This document shows positions 23,182-35,023 of a DNA stretch of 64,000 nt, in pieces. The notes beneath the pieces are model-generated. The model saw only the letters and a program-made list of their open reading frames with translations. It had not been told where the DNA came from and ran no database searches. The DNA is from Desmodesmus armatus (taxonomy: Eukaryota; Chlorophyta; Chlorophyceae; Sphaeropleales; Scenedesmaceae). The stretch is taken from the NCBI GenBank assembly GCA_007449985.2, contig VIIQ02000142.1, positions 62,001-126,000 on the forward strand. Reading direction: 5' to 3'. Numbering within the stretch: position 1 is the first letter of the stretch; every line of letters begins with the position of its first letter. The position numbers and the translations under genes are program-made.

Positions 23182-23186
23182 TTACA
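23182..23186 (-). terminator. TGTAA polyadenylation motif
   Basis: TGTAA on the minus strand about 20 nt beyond the stop codon of the secreted protein ending at 23207, the expected position for a chlorophycean poly(A) signal. Confidence 0.5.
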
Positions 23187-23206
23187 TAAGGGCACATACG
23201 GTGCTT

Positions 23207-23692
23207 CTAGAAGGCAAGACAGTTGCCGCAGCTGCAGTCACCTGCACTCCCTACCCCCTGACCACCCAAGGTTTCCACTGCTGTCTTGCTTTCCAGCCTA
23301 CCTGGCAGCTTCGAACACCGCCTCTGGCACTCGCCCGCATCCTGCGTGCTGAGCTGTGGCTGAGTAGGATGCTTCTTCCAAAGAGAGCTGACGTCCAGAA
23401 TCAGGACGTTGCCCTGTGCCTTGCCTGCTGCTGGTGCTGTGAACTGTGCTTTGTATTCCCCTGCAGTCCAGCCCGTATATAAAGCAGCAACAACGTACAG
23501 ATCATGCTGAAAGCCATCATGATTCAACCCATGCCGAGATCGGAGGCGTTGCTGAGCGATGCCGCACCAGTCAGACATCATAAGAAACCACCGTATAGCA
23601 CAGCGCCGGGACCCACCTTGTGCGCCCACCAGCGACAGCGAGGCCGTAATCAGCAGTAAAGCAGCGCAAGCAACCCGCATTGAGCCCCCCAT
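23207..23692 (-). CDS. Small putative secreted protein
   Basis: The 161-codon frame starts at the ATG at 23692. An upstream in-frame ATG near 23743 would bury the leader. It opens MGGSMRVACAALLLITASLS then LVGAQG, a clear signal peptide with predicted cleavage after VGA. The mature region has GWTAGEYKAQFTAPAAGKAQ, an ECQRRCSKLPG segment and a C-terminal DCSCGNC. ECQRRC resembles the start of a PAN/Apple-type Cys module, but the rest of that fold is not evident. A GTAGGC donor follows SKLPG, so the last 27 codons might be intron and the true C-terminus may differ. Extracellular location is inferred from the leader. No family was recognised. Confidence 0.55.
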   Translation of the reverse strand: MGGSMRVACAALLLITASLSLVGAQGGSRRCAIRWFLMMSDWCGIAQQRLRSRHGLNHDGFQHDLYVVAALYTGWTAGEYKAQFTAPAAGKAQGNVLILDVSSLWKKHPTQPQLSTQDAGECQRRCSKLPGRLESKTAVETLGGQGVGSAGDCSCGNCLAF

Positions 23693-24204
23693 CGCAGTTC
23701 GAAGTTTTCGATTTACTAGATCAACGTGTTGTCTGGGATGCACCTTTTAGATCGTATTGGATAGGGTCTCATTCAAATGCACTGCCACTGCACGTTTTCT
23801 TGCTGGAATGTGACGGTTCCTGGAGGTTTTTAACGGACCCGCGAACAGAGCTGTGACTCAGCTCTGAGTCACCGATGTTCCCTGATGCACGTTTTTGACC
23901 GTATACAAGCTCACTAAGTATCCGAGTAGGCTGAGTTAGTGCTTGGTTGTTGTGACCGGCCATTCTTGCGTCCATTGTGTGGCTGACCAGCTGCTCCTGC
24001 AGATGTCTAGAGAGGGACCCCTCCCTCCAACAGACTTACTGCCGGCTGCAGGAGTGATGACAATCATGTGATTCTGGCTTTCTGTTAGCACACGGGCCGG
24101 CTGTCTCTCGTGTTGGCAGCCTGTGACACCCTCTGCATTCTCTCTGGCTGGCTGACTCAGCAGTAGGGAGAGCCAGGCTGGCACTGCTGACAAGGGCGCC
24201 GACC

Positions 24205-24387
24205 CTAACAACGACGGAGAGATCCATTGACCACAGTTGCAGCAGCATCAAGGGATGCACACACTGCGTTGAACGCAACACAGTTGGGAACATTCAGGGC
24301 AATGGGTCGTGTCAGGCATTGTACTGCCTCTGGACCCCCATGGGCCAACAGCAGCAACAGCAACAGCAGCCCACATATTCCAGCCAC
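24205..24387 (-). CDS. Short ORF with signal-peptide-like start, possible first exon
   Basis: It reads [18 protein letters not shown] then PEAVQCLTRPIALNVPN, with two more Cys (PNCVAF, NAVCAS) before a stop. The Leu run is CAG/CTG-repeat encoded, which can mimic a leader by chance. No downstream exon could be joined, so it may be the first exon of another small secreted protein or spurious. Confidence 0.3.
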   Translation of the reverse strand: MAGICGLLLLLLLLAHGGPEAVQCLTRPIALNVPNCVAFNAVCASLDAAATVVNGSLRRC

Positions 24388-25868
24388 ACATACCCCTCCT
24401 CATAGCGCTGCTGATGTTAGGGGCAACACTAGGGGTCACGCTCTCTTTCAATTGTCTTGTCGACAAGGCACGGGAGGGGTGGGGTGGGGTGGGGTGGGGG
24501 GGGGGGCAAGGGGGGGGACCCCCCCCCCCCCACGCAGCTCAGCACGGCCTCTCAGCCTGCTGGGCCCCCTGCCATCTCGCAGACCCCACCCACCGATCTC
24601 TCAGGTCCCTACCTTGAGCCCACGTTATGCCCTGAGTAGGCCCTGACAATGTTGCTAATGGCACAGGCCTGAACGGCACCAAAAAAACACTAACATATTT
24701 TCTTTCGCTTAGTCTCCTCTTTGGTTTGATGCTTGATTCGTTCGCTTGATCCGTATTATGGTTTGACGACGCCTGCCTGTGATACGTCCGTGATACATCT
24801 GTGAAATGATAAGCCTGAACTTTGGCCCCTTGCCAGCTGCAACTGTAAAATGAAGGTATGTTCCCAGAGAGTGGCACCAGCACAACCCTCCACACAACTT
24901 GGAAACAGAACACACACCCAGCCGCACGCATGGTAGGAAATGCCACACATGTGCTGCGACTGCACCTATATGTAACACTCCCCATTTCCCCCACAACCTG
25001 TCAACAAACCCTGCTGCTGCTCACCAACCCCTTTACAAGGCAAGCATGCCACGCAAGGCAGCAAGCAGACTTCACTGCTGCGTAACAACTTCAACAGCCA
25101 AATTTATCTACGATTCAATCAACTTGATTGGCGTACTGCATCAGTGCCCTAGTGCTATAGCCAGACTTCGTGAGAAGGGCGTTCGCACTTGCCTTCGGCA
25201 AGGCTTGGGCTTTAGCACTTGCCTGAGCACGGGGACGGGTACTGAAGCTCCCCACAGCCCTAGTGAGCCTGAAGGACTAGGAGGGGCTAAAGGACAGCCA
25301 ACAATTTTGAGAGAATTATTGCAAGGCAGCATAGCAGGTAGAGTCCACCTGGCCCCAGCTGCTGCAAGCAACCCGCTTGGCCAATCGCAGCACAGGGCTG
25401 CCGCATGGCATGCGGCATACCACACAACCCACAGAAAACGAGCAAGACAGCACTGCAACAGCCCTGCACCAGGTAAGCACAGCACGACATGGCGTGTCTG
25501 TCTCGCCCAGCTGCCAGCACTGGCTGCGTGACACACACACAGGGCGGTGTGCGACATACCACACAACACAACAACCAGCACGACACCATCGCATCAAGCG
25601 CCCAGCAGCCTTGGCGGTCCGACCGATGACAGATGAGTCACCCCACCAAAGCGGCAGCTTCACCACCGACAGCACCACGGCTGCGCAGTGCAAGCAGCCA
25701 CAAACATGATGATACCCCACACATTGTGGCCCCAGACAACCAACCAACTCCATCATGCTCTGCTTCCCTCTCAGAACCCCCCCCCCTACCCACATGTCCG
25801 CCACGAACATGTCAAACAGTCGCCCTGCCACAATCCACACATCAAAACAACTCCACCCATAAACGCTC
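24388..25868. other. No gene recognised
   Basis: Contains long G and C tracts (24475-24530) and no protein-like frame. It lies downstream of the transporter and may hold its 3' UTR; the nearest minus-strand TGTAA is at 25032-25036, which would make a long UTR. Confidence 0.4.
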
Positions 25869-28800
25869 CTAGTCACCACCACCCATCTTACTCCCTGGGG
25901 ACGCTGGGGTACCCAGGTGCCGGCTGTGCAGCATACTGGCCAGGGGTGGGGCATATGGTGCCGGGGTGTAGGGCACCCCCTGCTGCTGCTGCTGCTGGCG
26001 TGCGTCTGCAAAGGCATAGCCCCCGTCAGGCTGCTCCACCACCCCCATGGGTGCCTTGTTGCTGGGCAGCTGGACGTACACTGCATGGACCTCGGGGCGG
26101 GTCATGGTGTGGGAGTCACGGTCCATCGCGAAGCACTGCAGGTGGGTAGTAAAGACACAGCACAGAGTGCTATTGGTCACAAAGAGAAAGGTTGACAAGC
26201 ACGGCGCCATGCAACATGGACAAAAGCGGGTCATGGTGTGGCAGTCACGGTCCATCGCAACACACTGCAGGGGTGCAGGTGGCAGGACAGGAGAGGCAAG
26301 TGAGAGAAGTAGTGACCAAAAGGCAAACAATAGACAGCAAGAAAGTTGAGGGGGAAAAAAAAAGAAAGTTGAGGGTGGGGGGGGGGGTCACCGGGGGTTG
26401 GGGGGGGGGGAGTCACGGTCCATCGCGAAGCACTGCAGCGCACAGACAACGCATGGCGAGGAGCATGGAGTGAGTAAGAGGTCGAACAGAGGCGGCACCC
26501 CGTGTTGCAAGTAAGCTACATAACACTTGCTTTTGATGACTGAAGGAGCATCAACTACTTCCCATCTTCACTCACCCACCCAAGCTGGCCTGCTAAGGTT
26601 TCATCAGCCTCCGCCCCTCTACACACATGCACAAACTCTTCCTGTATACATTCCCCTCTCACCGGGAGCTAGGCCGTCCACACCAAACCACGCTTACGAT
26701 GTACACCGGGTCACCAAAGCTCAGCACCAACCACCCCATTCCCCCGCCGCACACACACAAAGCAACCCTCCCCACCCCCCGCCCGCACCCTCTGCACACA
26801 CAAAAAACAACCCTTTATGGTTGGCACACCAAGCCCCCCCCCCCCTCCCCCCGCGCCCCCACTCACGATGTAGACTGCGTCCACCACACTCAGCAGCACC
26901 CCCCACCCCCCCACCCCCAATATCCACCCCCCCTCCCCACTGCCGCACAACCCCCCCCCCCCCCCCCCATATCCACCCCCCCTCCCCACTGCCGCACAGC
27001 CCCCCCCCCCTTGGGGCCAGTACTCACGATGTAGACTGCGTCCACCACGCTGAGCAGCACACTGTTGAGGTAGCTGATCGTCATCAAACCAAACAGGAAC
27101 GCAACCAGACCCAGCATCACACCACTCGACAACGCAACCTGGCTCCTGCCCCAGTAGCTGTAGCTTGCACCAAACACGACACCACCCCACAGCCCTGACA
27201 GCAGGAATGCAGTCACTTGGAGGACCATGCCGGGCAACCACCACACCCCCACACTGTCGAGGAGGTTGCGGGCGAGGAGGTCGGCGGTGGAGCGGCAGCT
27301 GGGGAGGAGGGCCTCGCCCGTGATGGCCATGCGCACGACGGCGAATTTTGTTACTGCTTCAAGGATCTGCAGCCAGCAGAAACCACAAAGCAAGAAGCAG
27401 GGGCAGCATTGGAGGAAGCCTACTGGGTCGATGTGGGCGGTGCAGTAGGGGCGGTGGTGGAGGGGCAGTGAAGCAGCATTAGTGGTGAAGTGTGGGGGGT
27501 GATTGGTGGTGGAGCGGCAGCTGGGCAGGAGGGCTTCACCCGTGATGGCCATACGCACGGCAGCAAACATGGTAACTGCCTCGAGGATCTGCAGACAGGC
27601 AGACAGGCAGCAGAAAGCAAGCAGCAGGGGCAGCTTTGAAGGAAGCCTACTAGGTCCACGTGGCCATGTGGGTGGTGCAGTAGGGGACGTGAAGCAGCAT
27701 GAGTGGTGAAGTGTGGGTGGGAAGGTATGTGGTGCAGCGGCAGTTGGGGAGAAAGGCCTCGCCCGTGATGGCCATATGAACAACAGCAAACTTGATCACT
27801 ACCTCACGGATCTGCAGACATGCAGCAGAAGCAGCAGCAGCAGGGAGCAGAGTATGGGGGGGGGCGTCAGGTTGCTGCGAGGTCGAGTTGCGCAGTGCTG
27901 TAGGGGAGAAGGGGGGGGGGTATGTTAGTAATGGGCCAGGAGGTCGGCAGCTGGGCAGGCGGGCTTCGCAGGTGATGGCCATTCGCCGGTGATGGCCATA
28001 CGCACAAAGGCAAACTTGGTAACTGCTTCGAGGATCTGCAGACAGGCAGCACAAGCAGCAGGGATTCCCGGCCCGGGGGGGGGGGGGGAATGTAGGTTGC
28101 AACAGCGGCAAGTTCCACAGTACTGTAGGGGAGAGGGGGGGGGCTAAACCTGCAACCCTGCAGTGCTGTAGGGGAGAGAGGGGGGGGCTTAACCCACAAT
28201 GCTGTCTTTTAAGTTGTAGGTAAGGTGGGTGATTGGTGGAGCAGCAGAGGCTGATGGCCATGCACATCACGGCAAACTTTGTGACAGCTTCAGGGATCCG
28301 CAGACAGGCAGCAGAAAGCAACGAGCAGGGGCAGCCTTGGGGAAAAACTACTAGGGTGAATGTTAGTGCAGTAGAGAAGAGGAGGGGCCAGTAAAGCAGC
28401 ATAGACCAGGACATCTATTGCACTCACCGTGAGGAGGAACTCAAAGCAGCTGACCAGAATCTGCACCAGCAGGTTGTCCCTGTTCTCCGCCCGTGCATTC
28501 TGTGCCATACTCTTGAGCATGTTGAGCAGGTTGAGCAGCCAGCTGGCATTGCAGAGAGCTTTATTGTCACCCTCCGCCCTGCCTCCTTTCCCCTTTCCTG
28601 CCTCACCCCCCCCCCTCTTATGCAGAGCCCCGGATTCATGACTGGAGTAAGAGCTCTATCAGAGGAGCACTCTCACCGTGAGGAGGAACTCGAAGCAGCT
28701 GACCAAAATTTGCACCAGCAGGCTGTCCCTGTTCTCAGCCCGTGCACTGTCAATCATGCTCTTGAGCATGTGGAGCATGTTGGAGCATGTTCCACATGTT

Positions 28801-31800
28801 GAGCAGCCAGCCAGCAGGCACAGGGTGTGGCTGTCTGCGTCCTGCGTCCCCCCCCTCAAAATGATGCTGTGCCCCCTCCCTCGACACACCAAAACCAGCG
28901 CAGAAGAAAAGACCACCACCTAAAGCAGCTGAAAGACTCACCGTGAGCAGGAACTCAAAGCAGCTGACCAGTACCTGCACCAGGATGTTGTCCCTGTTCT
29001 CTGCCCTTGCATTCTGCGCCATGCTCTTGAGCATGTTGAGCAGGTTCAGCAGCCAGCTGGCCAGGCACAGGGAGCCAAAGGAGGGACCGAAGGCGTGACC
29101 CAGGGCGGTCTTGAGGCTGCCCTTGGTGTTGGAACCAGCGGGGGCGAAGTACCTGCGGCAAACGCCCAAAGGGGGGGGGGAGACAGCAGATACACTGAAT
29201 CAGGAATGTCGAGGGAGCCAAAGGAGGGGCCAACGGAGGGACCGAAGGCATCACCCAGGGCGGTCTTGAGGCTGCCCCTGGTATTGGAGCCAGCGGGGGC
29301 AAAGTACATGTGAGGAGCAAAGGAGACGAAAGGGAGAAGCTGAGGGGTGAAGAAAGGAGGAGCTGCCCTTGATGTTGGAGCCAGCAGGAACAACAGGGGA
29401 TTTGAGGGGCTACCTGGAAGTGTTACTGGCACCAGCACATGGAAAGGACCGATTATCCTAATGGCAAACCTAATAGTTAAGGGCCTCAATGCTCAATGCC
29501 TGTTGACACAAAACGTTTCCAACGCAACCTACACCACCAAGGTCCACTCACCACTGAGCTGTGATGCCAGACACCACGAACACCTGCAACACCAGACAAG
29601 CAGCAGCAGCAGCAGCAGGAAAAGCAGGGTGTTGGTCGAGACAACAGCCAGAAGCACACAAGGCACACACAGAGCACTCAGCCAACCCAACTCATAGCAC
29701 ACCAGCCCTATCCATTCCACTGTCACCTGCTGAGCCGCGCTGAGCCCCCCAAAAGCACACAGCCTGAATGCCAGCAGCATGCGCCAGCCATTCAACACAT
29801 CCAAACCCTGCCGCATGTTGCCCCCCCCCCCCAACTGAGTGCTTCCCAAGCGACGCAATCACAACCCCATTACCTTGCATTGAACGCCAGCCATGGGTTC
29901 CAGCCAGCACCCTCCCCCTCCAGGAAACTATCGTGTCCCACGCCCCTGCCCCCCCCCCCAAAACAACCAACCTTGAGTATGAATGCCAGCAGAGTGCTCC
30001 AGCCCAGCACCATCGACCCCCAAGCCATGTAGCCCATCGCCCAGCCATCACGCTGCCAGGCACAACACAGCACCTCCTGGCCTCTGTGCCCCCAAATGAA
30101 CGAGTGCTTACAAGTTGTCAATGGGAGTGCCTACCCCCCCCCCCCAGCATACCCCCCCCCCACCCCCCCACCCCCAACCCTCTCACTTTCAATGTGAAAG
30201 CCAACAGTGTGCTCCAGCCCAGCACCATAGACGCCCAAGCCATGTAGCCCATCGCCCAGCCGTCACGCTGCCAGGCACAGCACAGCACTTTCTAAAGTCG
30301 CCCCCCCCCCCCCCCCCAAAAGCAAGTGAACGTTGGCTTGCATGTCGTTGGTGAGACTGCCAACAGCCGCCCCCCCAGGGCACCATCATTACCTTCACAA
30401 ACCCCCCTCTTCTCCCCTCTCCACCAAAACCCACCAACCTTGAGTGTGAATGCCAGCAGGGTGCTCCAGCCCAGCACCATAGACGCCCAAGCCATGTAGC
30501 CCATCGCCCAGCCGTCAGGCTGCCAAGCACAACACAGCACCTCCTGGCCCTGATCATTAGTGCACACTCCCTCCTGGATGGAGGCCACTGCGCCGTTGGG
30601 CACCACACCCCCGTTGGCAAAGGCAAGAATGATGCCAAACACCAGGGGGATGGTCACCAGCAGGCCTGCGCGGGGGGGGGGGGGGGTGCAGGGCGCAGCG
30701 AACTCTGTAAGCACATCAATGTGAAGTCTGTAGGGTCTAGTTCAACAACAGCTGTCAAGGACCACAATATAATTGACAAGATTTACAAGCGTTGCATGGT
30801 CTTATCAAAGGCAAATGCGAGGATGATGCCAAACACCAGGAGGATAGTCACCAGCAGACCTGGGGGGGGGGGGGGGGCATTGCAGGGAGCGGTGATCGAG
30901 CACTGCGTACACCGTACACTGGTGTGTTTGTACAGCTTGGCTTGGAAGATTTGAAGCATAAGGGCCTGGCGCGTCCACGGTTCACTGCATACTATGTTTC
31001 CTTGCCCGCAGCCAACATACTGCCAGGATGCATTGTTGATTTCTGCCAGCCCCCCCCCCCCCCCCTCTGTCTTCACCAACCCACCCACGCATCCCCCCCA
31101 CGCACCCACAAACTGCTCCACCCACCTGCGGCTTGTAGCAGCAGCGAGCCTCCAATCAGTGCCGCGCAGTTCTGCCACAGTGCATTGCTGGATATGGCCA
31201 GACCCCCCCCATCACCCCCCCCCCCCCCCCCCCCCCCGCGCGAACGCGCTCCCACCTCGACGCTTTTATGCATCCACCCACCTGCGGCTTGCAGCAGGAG
31301 TGACCCTCCAATCAGCGCAGCGCAGTTCTGCCACAGCGCATTGCTGGATATTGCCAGACCCCCCCCATCACCCCCCCCCCCCCCGCGCGAACGCGCTCCC
31401 ACCTCGACGCTTTTATGCATCCACCCACCTGCGGCTTGCAGCAGGAGTGACCCTCCAATCAGCGCAGCGCAGTTCTGCCACAGTGCATTGCTGGATATTG
31501 CCAGACCCCCCCCATCACCCCCCCCCCCCCCCGCGCGAACGCGCTCCCACCTCGACGCTTTTATGCATCCACCTACCTGCGGCTTGCAGCAGGAGTGACC
31601 CTCCAATCAGCGCAGCGCAGTTCTGCCACAGCGCATTGCTGGATATGGCCAGCAGGCGTCCCACCAGTGCCAGCTGCTCCCTGAAGAGGTACAACACAAA
31701 AACTTTGAGTTGAATTAGTAATAAAGATACTGCATATTGCAGCAGTTAAGTATGCAAAAAGAATGGCTGAAAGCATCTCTAGTCTGCAACTTGTGCAAAA

Positions 31801-33748
31801 ACATGTCTCATTTAATTGTGGGGAAAAAACAGCACCTTGTATACAAACACAAGTTTTTGTATATTTTTTAGCCTACTCATTACCTGTAGAGGTAGAACAC
31901 AAATGCAAGGAGCCCGGCCACGAAGAAAAGTGGCAGGGAGGCGGCCCCTGCTCCGTTCATCAACAGCAGCAACCCACCGACTGCTGGCAGGCCGACCTGC
32001 CGCAGATAGACACACGGCATATGACAGGGGCAGAAGCAGAGGGGGGGGGGGTATCACCGATGAAAAGGCGGGTCTCGAGTGTGTCCCTTGGCACTGAAGC
32101 CTCCAAAGGTTGACATGCTGCATCAAATCTGTAGGAGATACATGCCACTGCACCGGTAGATGTGAGGAATGGGGGGGGGGGGGAGGCAACCAGCCAAAGG
32201 CAGCATGTACTGGTGATATCCGTTACATCAACACACAGCTTGCACCTGCACACACTCCCGTTCCCCCTTGCTGCTGCCATTCACCGCCCCATTTGCGTCA
32301 GCTCAGCTTCCATCATACACCCAACAACTGCAAGCCCACTGCAGCTGTCACTTGGTGTAAGGCTTCAGCAGCAGCAGCAGCAGCACCGACAGCAGCCCCC
32401 CACCCCATGATACCATGGCTATGTAGATCTCCAGCACGCCCACCCAGGGGACCACACAACACCCAGAAGAACTCGAAAGCCACTTTGGCTGCCTGCCCCA
32501 AGAACACCACCACCACGACCCACCTGCAGACCGACTGCGGCGCCAACACAGCCATGTGGCCTCTTCTGTACCAGCAGCAGCGACCCCAGCCCCAGCATCA
32601 GCCCCCCCACCACACTGATGGCAGTGCACACCCCCGCAGCCTCAAGGAAGAAGGTGGGGGTGTACTGGTCAGGGTCCTCACACCCTACACCCCCCCCCCA
32701 ACCCACACACCACCTCTCAGCTCCCCAATGACCCCCCCCCCCAAAAAAAGAACATCACCAACATACCTGCAGGCCAACTGCTGCCCCCACACAGCCGTGT
32801 GGCCGCTTCTGCACCAGCAGCAGTGACCCCAGCCCCAGCATCAACCCCCCCACCACACTGATGGCAGTGCACACCCCCGCAGCCTCAAGGAAGAAGGTGG
32901 GGGTGTACTGGTCAGGGTCCTCACACCCTACACCCCCCCCCCCAAACCCACACACCACCTCTCAGCTCCCCAATGACCCCCCCCCAAAAAAGAACATCAC
33001 CAACATACCTGCAGGGCCAACTGCTGCCCCCACACAGCCGTGTGGCCGCTTCTGCACCAGCAGCAGTGACCCCAGCCCCAGCATCAACCCCCCCACCACA
33101 CTGATGGCAGTGCACACCCCCGCAGCCTCAAGGAAAAAGGTGGGGGTGTACTGGTCAGGGTCCTCACACCCTACCCCCCCCCCCCCCCCAAATACCACCT
33201 ACAAACTTCCCACCTCTCCCACTGACTCCCCCCCTACCAAAAAAAACAGCACCAACACACCTGTAAGCCGACTGCGGCGCCAACACAGCCGTGTGGTCGT
33301 TTCTGCACCAGCAGCAGCGATCCCAGCCCCAGCATCAACCCCCCACCACACTGATGGCAGTGCACACCCCCGCAGCCTCAAGGAAAAAGGTGGGGGTGTA
33401 CTGGTCGGGGTCCTCACCCTCTGCTAGCAGCAGTGAGCGGGTGGGGCCCTGGTGGGGGGGCCGGGTGGGGCAGTGGGAGGGGTCTGACAGGTAGTCAACA
33501 CTGGCAAGGGTGGCAAAATCCTTGTTCCTGCATGGTAATGCAAGGGAGAAGGCAGCAGAGCAGAGGACATCAGAGGAGAGTTTGACAGGTTGTGAGCCTT
33601 GGGAGCCCTTGTGGGCCCCCCCGGGGGGGGGGGGTGGAGGGGTCTGACAGGTAGTCCTTGTTCCTGCACAGAGACATAGGGAGAATCAAGCAGAGAAGAG
33701 AGGAGAGGACAGCATGGCAGGTTGTCAGCCTGAGGGGCCCCTGGTGGT

Positions 33749-33796
<48 letters not shown>

Positions 33797-35023
33797 TGAG
33801 GGGTCGGAGAGGTAGTCTACACTGGCAAGGGTGGCAAAGTCCTTGTTCCTGCAGCAAATGCAAAGGGAAAGCAGGAGCGGGGGAGGGGGGGGGGGGGCTC
33901 TGTCAGAGGGTGGGGCCATAGGAAGAGTTGGACAGGCAATCAACACTCGTAAGCGTGGCGAAGTCCTTGTTCCTGCAGCAACCATGAAAGGGAGAAGAGA
34001 GGGGAGATGAGAGCGTGGCAGTTTGTGAGGATTGGGGGCCTTTGCCAGTGCTAGTGGGGCTGACAGTGGGAGGGGTGTGACAGGTAGTCTACACTGGCAA
34101 GGGTGGCAAACTCCTTGTTCCTGCATAGAGATAAAGGGAAAAGGGAGCAGAGCAGAGAGGAGAGGAGAAAATGGCAGGTGGTGAGGATTGGGGGCCTCGT
34201 AAGAGGGAGGGAAGGGGAAAGACAGAAAGATCCACTACATGGGCAAGGGCGGCGATATCCTTGTTCCTTCATGAATGCATGCTTGTGGTGATGTATGCTG
34301 CCTCTCTTCTATCCCGAAAGACGCATGTCAACACCCCCCAGCCACTTATGACATCGTGAAAAGGGCGTCCACCTACCAGCAAGCACCCCCCCCCCTCCCC
34401 CCGACCATGAGAGGAAATGCGTGGCAAGCCAACACAGCTCCCATGCAAAATGCTGTCCAAGGACAGCATCCACACAAGAACAGTATGCGCAGTGATGCAT
34501 ACACAGTTCTGCGCTGCTGCCACCCACAAACATGCGCGGTAGGCCACTCAGTCTCGCAGCAGCTAGCTACCTTGGATCGGTCCCCCTGACACACCCCTTG
34601 GTGTGTGTCAACTTGGCAGCAGCTGCTGCTGGGGGTTTTGCGTGAACAATGCATTCGATGCTTGTGGGACTGCCACACGGCAGCTGCTGCTGGCTAAGCA
34701 TCAAGCCAGCCACTCTGTGCTGGCTTGCATGGAAGGGAAGGTGCAGGACAACCAGTCCTGCACTGGCCATGCTGACATGCGCTTACGTGGCAGCAGCAGG
34801 AGCAGCAGCTGCAGGACAGGACCACACGTAGACCATACGAGCATCACTACACGTACCTGTGCGTGAGAGCATAGATGCCACCGACTGTTGACAGCACCAG
34901 AGACAGCACATACACCACGGTCCATGCAACATCCCTGTAGGGGCGCCGTGCATGCTGGTAGAGGCCTGTGCTGCTCGTTACTGAGCTGCCAAGTATCGGC
35001 TGTGTCTCCGGAGAACGGCCCAT
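25869..35023 (-). CDS. Choline transporter-like (CTL/SLC44) membrane protein
   Basis: Exons (minus): 34857-35023, 33261-33527, about 32355-32492, 31884-31996, 31577-31680, 30439-30665, 29552-29583, 28942-29152, 27028-27366, 25869-26135, about 620 residues. The start MGRSPETQPILGSS precedes YRDVAWTVVYVLSLVLS, TM1 of the family. Later hydrophobic segments, VFVVSGITAQW-YFAPAGS, SLKTALGHAFGPSFGSL, NLLVQ-type loop, KFAVVRMAITG and LLSVVDAVYI-CFAMDRD match the Choline_transpo (PF04515) signature order. The tail is Gln/Pro-rich and ends SKMGGGD. SLC44 proteins move choline or ethanolamine across plasma or organelle membranes; substrate here is inferred. Junctions match in phase except around the third exon. 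Exon 2 has lost a G in a G-run (near 33343) and exon 3 carries an extra base (near 32450). Introns contain many partial exon copies. Confidence 0.85.
26100..26440 (-). repeat. Three copies of the transporter last-exon 5' edge
   Basis: The segment encoding CFAMDRDSHTMTR with its CTGCAG acceptor occurs at 26100-26140 (the real exon), 26230-26270 (CVAMDRDCHTMTR) and 26412-26440 (CFAMDRDS only). All extra copies lie upstream of the real exon. Confidence 0.85.
26690..28300 (-). repeat. Multiple edge copies of the transporter exon at 27028-27366
   Basis: Extra copies of its 5' edge (ILEAVTKFAVVRMAITG) lie upstream near 27495-27590, 27725-27815, 27950-28040 and 28250-28300, each after an AG. The MAITGE part is itself doubled in the 27975-28000 copy. 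An extra copy of its 3' edge (SVVDAVYIV before GTGAGT) lies downstream at about 26865-26900, with a remnant near 26698. Confidence 0.85.
28425..29410 (-). repeat. Edge copies of the transporter exon at 28942-29152
   Basis: Downstream copies of its 3' edge (ENRDSLLVQILVSCFEFLLT before GTGAG) lie at about 28670-28790 and 28425-28550. Upstream copies of its 5' edge (YFAPAGSNTRGSLKTALG) lie at about 29215-29313 and 29370-29400. The 29313 copy lacks an AG acceptor. Confidence 0.85.
29775..30300 (-). repeat. Edge copies of the transporter exon at 30439-30665
   Basis: The 3' edge (DGWAMGYMAWASMVLGWSTL) is repeated downstream at about 30190-30290 and 29970-30085, plus a decayed piece near 29780. The 5' edge (GLLVTILLVFGIILAFA) is repeated upstream at 30795-30865, outside this interval. 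Confidence 0.85.
31125..31680 (-). repeat. Four-copy tandem array of exon plus intron, period 147-156 bp
   Basis: The exon part encoding GLAISSNALWQNCAALIGGS with its CTGCAG/GTRGGT donor is repeated at unit starts 31125, 31281, 31428 and 31576. The units include intron sequence with an ACGCTTTTATGCATCC segment and a poly-C run. Only the 31576 unit has the full exon and its acceptor at 31681. Confidence 0.92.
32524..33420 (-). repeat. Four-copy array of the 3' edge of transporter exon 2
   Basis: The segment EDPDQYTPTFFLEAAGVCTA through CVGAAVGLQ and its donor is present four times, with donors beside 33261, 33009, 32767 and 32524 (period about 242-252 bp). Only the copy beside 33261 is continuous with the upstream part of the exon, yet it has six instead of seven Gs and is out of frame; the three downstream copies are in frame. 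Confidence 0.92.
33481..34270 (-). repeat. Six-copy array of the 5' edge of transporter exon 2
   Basis: Copies of RNKDFATLASVDYLS with an adjacent AG begin at 34266, 34120, 33972, 33848, 33663 and 33527. The 34266 copy has a weak acceptor (GAAG), the 33663 copy has an internal deletion, and only the 33527 copy continues into the rest of the exon. Confidence 0.92.

Noticed and set aside
26527..27198. Pro/His/Thr-rich plus-strand ORF
   Set aside because: Poly-C intron sequence antisense to the transporter gene; no domain.
30792..31713. Plus-strand ORFs with repeated PPPPRERAPTSTLLCIHPPA
   Set aside because: Translation of the exon/intron tandem array of the transporter in the wrong strand.
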